This document shows positions 1 through 5,114 of a DNA stretch of 5,114 nt, piece by piece. The position numbers and the translations under genes were made by a program. The notes under the pieces are model-generated. The model was not told the origin of the DNA. It saw only the letters and a list, made by a program, of their open reading frames with translations, and did no database searches. The DNA comes from CAYYNP01 sp964472545 (lineage in GTDB: Bacteria; Planctomycetota; Planctomycetia; Pirellulales; Thermoguttaceae), in NCBI GenBank assembly GCA_964472545.1, contig CAYYNP010000475.1, positions 1-5,114 of the forward strand. The letters run 5' to 3'. Position 1 is the stretch's first letter. Every line of letters starts with the position of its first letter.

Positions 1-2
1 AA

Positions 3-15
3 TGGCCTTCGGCCA
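3..15. other. Short hairpin TGGCC-TTC-GGCCA
   Basis: A perfect 5-bp inverted repeat with a 3-base loop overlaps the ATG at base 2 and the left copy of the 10-bp direct repeat. There is no T run after it on the + strand, and only TT at the far side when read on the minus strand, so it is a poor intrinsic terminator. It may simply reflect codons for Ala-Phe-Gly. Its role is unknown. Confidence 0.25.
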
Positions 16-31
16 AAAGACAAGCGCCTTC

Positions 32-108
32 CTCACCACTCACCACCCACCACTCACCACCCACCACCCACCACTCACCACTCACCACCCAACACACACC
101 ACTCCCCA
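32..108. repeat. Heptamer tandem repeat array, consensus CYCACCA, 11 units
   Basis: Eleven head-to-tail 7-bp units. The first eight (32-87) fit CYCACCA exactly: five are CTCACCA and three are CCCACCA. The last three (88-108) each differ from the consensus at one position. Bases 27-111 contain no G on the + strand, so the complementary strand is strongly G-rich. The unit is 7 bp, so each copy gained or lost shifts the downstream reading frame, and no forward frame contains a stop here. Short heptamer arrays are known in some other bacteria, for example cyanobacterial STRR sequences; no relationship to those is claimed. There are no spacers, so this is not CRISPR. It lies directly upstream of the two-gene operon. 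Confidence 0.93.
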
Positions 109-117
109 CCAGGTCCT

Positions 118-128
118 CCCCCCCCCCC
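118..128. repeat. Homopolymer run of eleven C
   Basis: Eleven consecutive C (118-128) lie 30 bases before the ATG used for the first gene and directly before codons that look like conserved N-terminal coding sequence (129-158). Homopolymers of this length are prone to polymerase slippage in cells, and equally to miscounting in sequencing or assembly. A count of ten instead of eleven would put the ATG at base 2 in frame with the first gene. Confidence 0.9.
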
Positions 129-158
129 ATCCTCGCCTTCGGCCTCTCCAGCCCGTGG

Positions 159-2327
159 ATGCTTGGCTGGTTGGCGGCGGCGGCGGCGCCGATCTTGATC
201 CATCTTTGGAGTCGGCAGAAGTTTCGGGAGACGACTTGGGCGGCCATGGAGTATTTGCTGGCGGCGATCCGGCGGCAGCGGCGGCGGATGCGCTTCGAGC
301 AGTGGCTGCTGTTGGCAATTCGCACGCTGATCGTCGTGCTGATCGTGCTGGCGGTGGCCGAACCGTATTGGCGAGTGGCCGGGTTTGCCGCGCCCGGCAG
401 CGACGGCACACATCGCGTGCTAGTCGTCGACGGCTCGTTCTCGATGGCCTATACGACGGACGAAAAGACGCGCTTCCAGCGTGCCAAGGAACTCATCCGC
501 CAGATGGTCGAAAACAGCCGGCAGGGCGACGCGTTCACGCTGGTGTTGATGTCGTCGCCGCCACGGGTGATCGTGGGCAATCCGGTCTTCGACGGCCGCG
601 ATTTCCTGGGCGAGGTCGACGATCTCGAACTGCCGCATACCACGGCCGATGTGCCCACCACGTTGCTGAAGGTCGAGGATCTCTTGAAAGCCGCCCGGCT
701 GGAACACGAGCGGCTGGAGAAGGAGGAGATCTACTTCCTCACCGACCTCGGCCGTGTGGGCTGGCTCCCGGAAGGAAACGAAGAGGCCGTGGCCGATTTC
801 CATCAACTGGCCCTCCGCCTGGCCGAGCGGGCGCGGTTCTTTGTGATTGACCTGGGGCAATCAGAAGCGGAGAACGCGGCGATCACGGCAATCCGCACCC
901 CGCAGGCCGTGCTCACGCCGGGCGATCGCGTCAGTTTCGACGTGGCGGTGAAGAACTTCGGCGGCCAGGGGCGGACCGGCCAGCCGATCGAATTGCTCGT
1001 CGACGGCCGGCGTCTGACACCGAAGACGGTCGACTTGACGGCCGGACAAGAGGTTACCGAGAGCTTCTCCCACCGCTTTACCACAGCGGGCGAACACGTC
1101 ATCGAAGCCCGAACCGCCGGCGACGCGTTGGACATCGACAACCACCGCTGGATGGTCTTGCCGGTGAGGGAGTCGGTGCGCGTGTTGTGCCTCGACGGCC
1201 GACCCTCCGGCGAGGCGTTTGCCGGGGCGACCGACTATCTGGCGTTTGCCCTGGCACCCCATGGGCGGGATACCGAGAGAGCCGTCGTCGAGCCCGAAAT
1301 CGCTCCCGAGGGCGCCCTGCTGCATCGCGATTTGAAGCAGTACGACTGCGTCTTCCTGTGCAACGTCAACCAGTTCACTTCCCACGAGGCGAGCGTACTG
1401 CGGGCGTACTTGGGCCACGGCGGCAACCTGATCTTCTTCCTGGGCGAGCGCGTGTTGCCGAAGCGGTACAATCGGGAACTGGGCGGCGACCAACAGCAGC
1501 CGGCTCTGCTGCCGGCCGCGCTGGGCAACGTCGTCTCGCTGGACCAGCCTCAGCCGCGCCTCGATCCGCTGGACTACGAGCATCCGCTGTTGGACGCCTT
1601 CCGCGGCGTCGATCTGGCCGGGCTGTTGAACGTCGCCGTGATGAAGTACGTCGAGCTCGACGTCGGCGGGAACAAGCGGGCCAACGTGGTGTTGAGGCTG
1701 GGCAACGGCGACCCGCTGATCGTCGAGCAGCCGGTCGGCCGCGGCCGCGTCGTGCTGGTGGCGACCTCCGCCGGCGACACCGACTGGACCCTGCTGCCGA
1801 TCGCCGGGAGTTTCGTGCCGCTGGTGCAAGAGATCATGGCCTGGTGCGTGCGCGGGCAACGCCGGGAGCGGCAGGTGGAGGTGGGCGAGCCGCTACGGGT
1901 CTCCGTGCCCGCACCCGCGGTCGACGCGTCGGTTACGGTGGGACGCGTCGGCGGCGATCGTAGCAAGGTCCGGTTGCACGCCGACGGGGACTACGCCCAG
2001 TTGGCTTACACCGAGACGTGGCTCAGCGGCGTGTACGCGGCCCGTTTCGGCTCGCCGATCGACCGCACGTCCACGTTCGCCGTCAACGTCGACACGGCCG
2101 AAAGCGATCTGACGGCGATCGACGACGACGCGTTGCACAATCGAGTTTTCCCGGGCGTCGAGGTGACCCGCATGACCAAGTGGCGGGAAGCCGACGCCGA
2201 GGCCGACGTTGCCGGGAGCCCAATCCCGCGTGCGGGGATCTTCGACGTCGTCCTGCTCTACTTGGTGCTGGGGCTGTTGTTCGTGGAAACGGTTCTAGGT
2301 TGGCTTTTTGGATATCACGCGGCATGA
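159..2327 (+). CDS. BatA-like VWA membrane protein with CARDB-like and amidotransferase-like domains
   Basis: Probable membrane-anchored VWA protein of the planctomycete BatA type, 722 aa. Residues 1-69 match the BatA N-terminal double-membrane module (PF07584/TIGR02226 style): a first helix ending AAAAAPILIHLW, a basic loop (RRQRRRMR, 38-45), and a second helix at about 50-67. The VWA domain spans about 84-235 and has a full MIDAS: D91-G-S93-F-S95, Thr167/168 and Asp196 (FLTDLG). A CARDB-like beta domain follows (about 239-334), then an amidotransferase-like fold (about 338-570) whose elbow reads GHGGNLIFFLGER and lacks the nucleophile Cys, so no glutaminase activity is expected. After a second beta domain containing FAVNVDTAESDL comes a final helix (697-717). 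The large domains are predicted outside the cytoplasmic membrane. The ATG at 159 is the only ATG, GTG, TTG or CTG available in this frame, but no Shine-Dalgarno motif precedes it, and homology-like codons extend upstream to about 129. The start is therefore uncertain and may have been disrupted. It shares an ATGA overlap with the next gene. The family call is firm; the cellular role is inferred. Confidence 0.9.
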   Translation: MLGWLAAAAAPILIHLWSRQKFRETTWAAMEYLLAAIRRQRRRMRFEQWLLLAIRTLIVVLIVLAVAEPYWRVAGFAAPGSDGTHRVLVVDGSFSMAYTTDEKTRFQRAKELIRQMVENSRQGDAFTLVLMSSPPRVIVGNPVFDGRDFLGEVDDLELPHTTADVPTTLLKVEDLLKAARLEHERLEKEEIYFLTDLGRVGWLPEGNEEAVADFHQLALRLAERARFFVIDLGQSEAENAAITAIRTPQAVLTPGDRVSFDVAVKNFGGQGRTGQPIELLVDGRRLTPKTVDLTAGQEVTESFSHRFTTAGEHVIEARTAGDALDIDNHRWMVLPVRESVRVLCLDGRPSGEAFAGATDYLAFALAPHGRDTERAVVEPEIAPEGALLHRDLKQYDCVFLCNVNQFTSHEASVLRAYLGHGGNLIFFLGERVLPKRYNRELGGDQQQPALLPAALGNVVSLDQPQPRLDPLDYEHPLLDAFRGVDLAGLLNVAVMKYVELDVGGNKRANVVLRLGNGDPLIVEQPVGRGRVVLVATSAGDTDWTLLPIAGSFVPLVQEIMAWCVRGQRRERQVEVGEPLRVSVPAPAVDASVTVGRVGGDRSKVRLHADGDYAQLAYTETWLSGVYAARFGSPIDRTSTFAVNVDTAESDLTAIDDDALHNRVFPGVEVTRMTKWREADAEADVAGSPIPRAGIFDVVLLYLVLGLLFVETVLGWLFGYHAA
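2324..2327 (+). promoter_or_regulatory. ATGA stop-start overlap (translational coupling)
   Basis: The ATG of the second gene (2324-2326) overlaps the TGA of the first (2325-2327). The upstream bases contain no clear Shine-Dalgarno motif; the nearest is a weak GGAT at 2310-2313. Reinitiation by ribosomes finishing the first gene is therefore the likely route. This overlap is the main reason for choosing this start over the open frame that continues upstream to 2018, which lies inside the first gene. The two proteins would then be made in linked amounts, and anything that shuts off the first would also affect the second. Confidence 0.8.
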
Positions 2328-4756
2328 GCGGCACGTTACCCAACTGGATCGCCCGTTTGCTCGGCGAAGAGGTCGCCCCGGGAGAGGGTACGGCCTTTCG
2401 GATGCAATTCGAGTGGCCGTTGGGAAGCGCTTGGGGGGCATGTCTGTTGGCGGCCGTGGCGGTGGGGTTCGTGGTGGCGATCTACTTGCGCGAGAACCGC
2501 CGGGCCAGCGTGGCGTATCGCATGATGTTGGCGGCCGTGCGATTCTCGTTGGTCGCCGTGGTCCTGCTGATGATCTCCCAAGTGTCCCTTTCGTTGCAGC
2601 GAACCGGCTTGCCTTACGTGGTCGTGGTGGTCGACGTTACCGGGAGCATGAACTCGACCGACCGCTACGACGACGCCCTGCGCGCCGGGTTGCAGCAGCG
2701 TCTCGACGAACTTGGCGGCGGGGAACTCACGCGATGGAATCTCACGCGGATGCTGTTGACCGAAGACAACGCTGCGCTGCCGAGGCAAGTAGGAAAGGAC
2801 TACCGGTTGCGGGTCTATTTCCTCGACAACTCGCCGCGGGGCGTCGAACTGAGCGAGGCGACGGACGTCGACGGCCTGATCGCCGAGATCAAGGCGATCC
2901 GCACACCCAAGGCCGGGGCCACCCGCCTGGGAGCGGCGGTCCGTACGGTGCTCGACGATCTTCGCGGCACGCCGCCGGCGGCGATCGTTCTGCTGACCGA
3001 CGGACTGAACACCGACGGCCCACCGTTGTCCGACGCGGTGGCCGCAGCCCGCAGCAAGGGCGTGCCGCTTTCGGCCGTGGGTATCGGCAGCGAACAACCA
3101 CAGCGCGACCTGGAATTGACGGACCTATCGGTCGATCCGGTGGTCTTCGTCGACGACGTGGTCAACTTCGAGTTCCGTGTGAGTTGCACCGATTTCGAAT
3201 ACGGCCGAGTTCAGGTCGTGTTGCGTCGTGAAGGAGACACCGAGATCTTGGCCCGCACGGAGGTTTTTCTCGGCGGTGATCGCCCCTCGGTCCAGCACCA
3301 GCTTACTCATCGGCCCGAACGGACCGGCAGCTTCCGCTACATCGTCGAAGTCTTGCCGCAGGAGGGCGATGTCGATACGGCGAATAACCGGCAAACGCGG
3401 CCGGTGGAGGTTCGCGACGAGAAGATCCGGGTGTTGTTGGCTTGGGCGTATCCCAGTTACGAGTTTCGCTACTTGTGGAATTTGCTGCACCGCGACGACA
3501 GCATCGAGGTCTATACCGTCTTGCAGGACGCCGACGTCGAGGTCGTCCGGCGGCAGATCGATATGGACGCCCAACAACAGAAGCAGATGCTGCGGGCGTT
3601 TCCCGTACAACGGGGCGAGCTATTCGAGCAGGACGTGATCATCCTGGGCGACGTCAACCCGGCCCGGCTGAGCGAGTCGATGATGCAGAACCTGGTCGAT
3701 TTCGTCGATCGGCCGGTGGACCGCGAGGGCAAAGGGGGCTCGTTGATTCTGGTCGCCGGAATGAAATACATGCCCCACGCCTTCCGCGGCACGCGGCTGG
3801 CCGATCTGATGCCGATCGATCCGCAGAGCGTTCGCATTCCCGACCCGGAGCAGCCGATTACCGACGGCTTCCAGGTTCAGGTAACGGCGGCCGGCCTGGC
3901 CCGCCCGCCGATGCAACTTGGCGATACGCAGTTGGCCACGCGGACTGCTTGGCGCGGGCTGCCGCCGTTGTATTGGCTGATGGACGCACCGGACCGGAAA
4001 CCGGGCACGGTCGTGCTGGCCGAACATCCCACGCGCCGCGACGCGGAGGGCCGGTTGTTGCCGGTGATCTGCATGCACAACCCGGGCGCCGGCACGGTCG
4101 TGTTTCACGCCACCGACGAAACCCACCGCTGGCGCTATCGCGTCGGCGACGCGTTCTTTGCCCGCTATTGGGTTCAGATGATCCGTCACCTGGCCCGCTC
4201 GAAACTCGCCGGCCGTTCCGACGGTCTGCAATTGCAGAGCGACCGGCAGACCTATCGGGCGGGCGATCCGGTCCGGCTGCGCGTGCGATTCGACGACCCA
4301 CGCGCCGCACCCGGCGACGACGACGGCGTGACCGTGGTGCTGGACCATGCCGACAGCCGCACCCGCCGCGAGCCGTTGCATCGGGCCAGCAGCCGAGGCG
4401 TCTTTGAGGCCGAGTTGGACGATCTGGCCCCGGGCGATTACCACGCGTGGGTGGCCGCGCCGTCGAGCAAGGGACGCGTGGCGTGGGCCGATTTCGTTGT
4501 CGAGCCCCCGGCGGGCGAACGCGAAGGCGAACCGATCAACGCCGCCGGATTGCAGAAGGCAGCCGACGACACCGGCGGCAAATACTACCGTTTGGAGGAG
4601 GCCGGCGGTCTGCTCGACGACCTGCCACCGGGCATACAAGTCCCCACCGAACCGCTGCCGCGCAAGCCGCTTTGGAATCGATGGCCGGTGCTGGTTCTGT
4701 TTCTGCTGCTGTTGATTGGTGAGTGGATACTACGCAAACGTGGGGGCATGATATAA
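2324..4756 (+). CDS. Large VWA membrane protein with glutamine-amidotransferase-like domain
   Basis: An 810-aa protein of the planctomycete VWA/amidotransferase-like family. Two N-terminal membrane helices (about 36-54 and 68-90) flank a basic loop (RENRRASVAYR), which predicts a cytoplasmic loop and an external soluble part. The VWA domain (about 97-255) carries MIDAS-like residues: D104-V-T106-G-S108 (Thr where the canonical DxSxS has Ser), Thr200 in GATRLGAAV, and Asp226 in IVLLTDGLNTDG. A CARDB/Ig-like domain follows (about 262-364), then an amidotransferase-like domain (about 367-626) with the elbow GSLILVAGMKYMPHAF. No Cys sits at that elbow, so it is probably a non-catalytic binding fold. 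A second beta domain (about 633-728) comes next, then a segment AADDTGGKYYRLEE of the kind often seen near the C-terminus of such proteins, one helix (787-803) and a basic tail RKRGG. The domain order repeats that of the upstream gene, suggesting ancient duplication and a joint complex. The likely role is metal-dependent protein binding at the cell envelope together with a MoxR-type ATPase; this rests on family context only. Confidence 0.9.
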   Translation: MSGTLPNWIARLLGEEVAPGEGTAFRMQFEWPLGSAWGACLLAAVAVGFVVAIYLRENRRASVAYRMMLAAVRFSLVAVVLLMISQVSLSLQRTGLPYVVVVVDVTGSMNSTDRYDDALRAGLQQRLDELGGGELTRWNLTRMLLTEDNAALPRQVGKDYRLRVYFLDNSPRGVELSEATDVDGLIAEIKAIRTPKAGATRLGAAVRTVLDDLRGTPPAAIVLLTDGLNTDGPPLSDAVAAARSKGVPLSAVGIGSEQPQRDLELTDLSVDPVVFVDDVVNFEFRVSCTDFEYGRVQVVLRREGDTEILARTEVFLGGDRPSVQHQLTHRPERTGSFRYIVEVLPQEGDVDTANNRQTRPVEVRDEKIRVLLAWAYPSYEFRYLWNLLHRDDSIEVYTVLQDADVEVVRRQIDMDAQQQKQMLRAFPVQRGELFEQDVIILGDVNPARLSESMMQNLVDFVDRPVDREGKGGSLILVAGMKYMPHAFRGTRLADLMPIDPQSVRIPDPEQPITDGFQVQVTAAGLARPPMQLGDTQLATRTAWRGLPPLYWLMDAPDRKPGTVVLAEHPTRRDAEGRLLPVICMHNPGAGTVVFHATDETHRWRYRVGDAFFARYWVQMIRHLARSKLAGRSDGLQLQSDRQTYRAGDPVRLRVRFDDPRAAPGDDDGVTVVLDHADSRTRREPLHRASSRGVFEAELDDLAPGDYHAWVAAPSSKGRVAWADFVVEPPAGEREGEPINAAGLQKAADDTGGKYYRLEEAGGLLDDLPPGIQVPTEPLPRKPLWNRWPVLVLFLLLLIGEWILRKRGGMI

Positions 4757-4775
4757 GTGGCGCGAGGAGCCAATG

Positions 4776-4789
4776 TTGCCCGATGGCAA
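4776..4789 (+). other. Small hairpin just after the second gene
   Basis: A perfect 5-bp stem, TTGCC/GGCAA, with a CGAT loop starts 20 bases past the stop codon. The bases that follow (GAATACTGGG) contain no T run, so it does not meet the usual criteria for an intrinsic terminator. It might stabilise the 3' end of the mRNA or be incidental. Its left arm and loop are the first copy of the TTGCCCGAT direct repeat. Confidence 0.25.
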
Positions 4790-5070
4790 GAATACTGGGA
4801 GAATTGACGAGGTGGCTGCAACCGGCCGGTGAATAACGTGCCGGGTATTGCCCGATTTACATGGGGTCGGGGGGTCCGATCGCACCTGTGCAGTCGATCG
4901 CTAAAGCTTTGCCGCAAAAGCACTTAAGTCGCTTCAGTCCAGGTGTGGGCCGTCCGCCCGATTCATCCGTCAAGGAACCCCGTAGACCCCCAATACGTCG
5001 AAAACAGACGCGGCCTTGCCGACCACATCTTAGCCCAACTCCACGATTGTCGGTCCTTGATCGGCAACCC

Positions 5071-5090
5071 GAAACGGCTCTTCCGTTTTC
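5071..5090 (+). terminator. Possible intrinsic terminator hairpin
   Basis: AAACGG (5072-5077) pairs with CCGTTT (5083-5088) around a CTCTT loop, and a G-T wobble (5071/5089) can extend the stem. The A-rich left flank and TTTT on the right resemble a compact, possibly bidirectional terminator. Against this, the T run is only four long and lies inside the stem, and the hairpin is more than 310 bases past the last stop codon. The same bases would be coding if the short minus-strand frame ending at 5030 proved to be a real gene. Confidence 0.25.
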
Positions 5091-5114
5091 AGGTGCAGAA
5101 CGCTAGGAATACGG

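Larger units (their letters stand above)
5..144. repeat. 130-bp insertion-like segment flanked by 10-bp direct repeats
   Basis: Seen: GCCTTCGGCC occurs at 5-14 and again at 135-144, on either side of the heptamer array and the C run; a partial copy, CGCCTTC, lies at 25-31 and 134-140. Both full copies read Ala-Phe-Gly in a gene-like frame: ATG GCC TTC GGC at 2-13, and CTC GCC TTC GGC CTC at 132-146, which runs in frame into the first gene. Removing one repeat plus the intervening bases (130 in all) gives an uninterrupted M-A-F-G-L-S-S-P-W before the ATG at 159. Inference: the low-complexity DNA was inserted near codon 4 of the first gene and left a duplication. GCCTTCGGCC is itself nearly palindromic and may be a common word in this genome, so chance cannot be excluded. 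Confidence 0.55.
4757..5114. other. Region without a convincing gene, 3' of the operon
   Basis: There are 358 bases after the TAA of the second gene, about 58% GC by hand count. I see no credible gene. Forward and reverse open frames here are short, rich in Arg and Pro, and have no ribosome site. The stretch holds several small inverted repeats: TTGCC/GGCAA at 4776-4789; CGATCG/CGATCG at 4877-4882 and 4895-4900; GCTTT/AAAGC at 4906-4921; and AAACGG/CCGTTT at 5072-5088. TTGCCCGAT occurs twice, at 4776-4784 and 4848-4856. On the minus strand a 27-codon frame runs in from the right edge and ends at a TAA at 5030-5032; it is too short to call. The region could be an untranslated tail plus intergenic spacer, a decayed repeat, or an unrecognised RNA. 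Confidence 0.6.

Noticed and set aside
32..108. CRISPR array
   Set aside because: The units are 7 bp and contiguous with no spacers, so this is a simple tandem repeat.
174..190. GCG/GGC trinucleotide run at the start of the first gene
   Set aside because: It encodes the alanine-rich first membrane helix typical of the family and is in frame with the protein, so no separate explanation is needed.
2..850. Long forward open frame starting at the ATG at base 2 (282 codons)
   Set aside because: After about base 132 it runs out of frame through the BatA-like gene and gives Arg/Gly-rich low-complexity protein. Only its first few codons (MAFG) matter, as a possible displaced start of the real gene.
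861..1859. 332-codon antisense open frame opposite the first gene
   Set aside because: It is an antisense shadow of a GC-rich gene, rich in Gln, His, Arg and Val with no recognisable domain. The sense strand encodes clear conserved domains.
888..2914. Shared word encoding AIRTP(Q/K)A at 888-908 and 2894-2914
   Set aside because: The matches fall in different domains of the two proteins (before the CARDB-like domain in one, inside VWA in the other). They are short and likely coincidental.
3620..4639. 339-codon antisense open frame opposite the second gene
   Set aside because: The same shadow effect: no domain, no ribosome site, and the conserved protein is on the sense strand.
4773..4832. 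19-codon frame after an AGGAG motif
   Set aside because: The AGGAG is only 3 bases from the ATG, which is too close. The peptide has no features and nothing else supports it.
4585..4923. 112-codon minus-strand frame overlapping the end of the second gene
   Set aside because: It overlaps conserved coding sequence for about half its length, has unusual composition, and shows no start signal or domain.
4861..5106. 81-codon forward frame in the 3' region
   Set aside because: It has no ribosome binding site, a Pro/Arg/Ser-rich composition, no recognisable motif and a length expected by chance.

Overview
The window reads as an ordinary chromosomal operon segment from a GC-rich planctomycete, most likely of the Pirellulales type. 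This is an inference from the protein families: the pairing of a BatA-like protein with a second large von Willebrand factor A (VWA) membrane protein carrying a glutamine-amidotransferase-like fold is typical of planctomycetes, where it usually lies next to MoxR ATPase and DUF58 genes. Those partners are not in view, and no taxonomic marker is present.

Layout: bases 1-158 are a leader with no stop codon in any forward frame. It holds an array of the heptamer CYCACCA (32-108) and a run of eleven C (118-128). Two large same-strand genes follow, at 159-2327 (722 aa) and 2324-4756 (810 aa), joined by a 4-base ATGA overlap. Bases 4757-5114 hold no convincing gene, only a few short hairpins.

Both proteins share one plan: two N-terminal membrane helices around a basic loop, a VWA domain with a metal site (MIDAS), a CARDB/Ig-like beta domain, an amidotransferase-like domain without the catalytic cysteine, a second beta domain, and one C-terminal membrane helix. 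The charge pattern puts the large soluble part outside the cytoplasmic membrane. They probably act together as membrane-anchored, metal-dependent protein-binding components, by analogy with BatA/BatB systems driven by MoxR ATPases. Their substrates cannot be read from sequence.

The most unusual signal is at the left edge. GCCTTCGGCC occurs at 5-14 and again at 135-144, exactly flanking the repeat-rich stretch. Deleting the 130 bases between equivalent points joins the ATG at base 2 in frame to the first gene and gives the N-terminus MAFGLSSPWMLGWL, which looks like a complete BatA-type start. The repeat-rich stretch therefore appears to have been inserted into the fourth or fifth codon, with a 10-bp flanking duplication. 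Because 130 is not a multiple of 3, the old start is now out of frame. Loss of one C or of one heptamer would restore it, so the locus has the layout of a slippage-controlled switch. An assembly error in the C run could produce the same picture.
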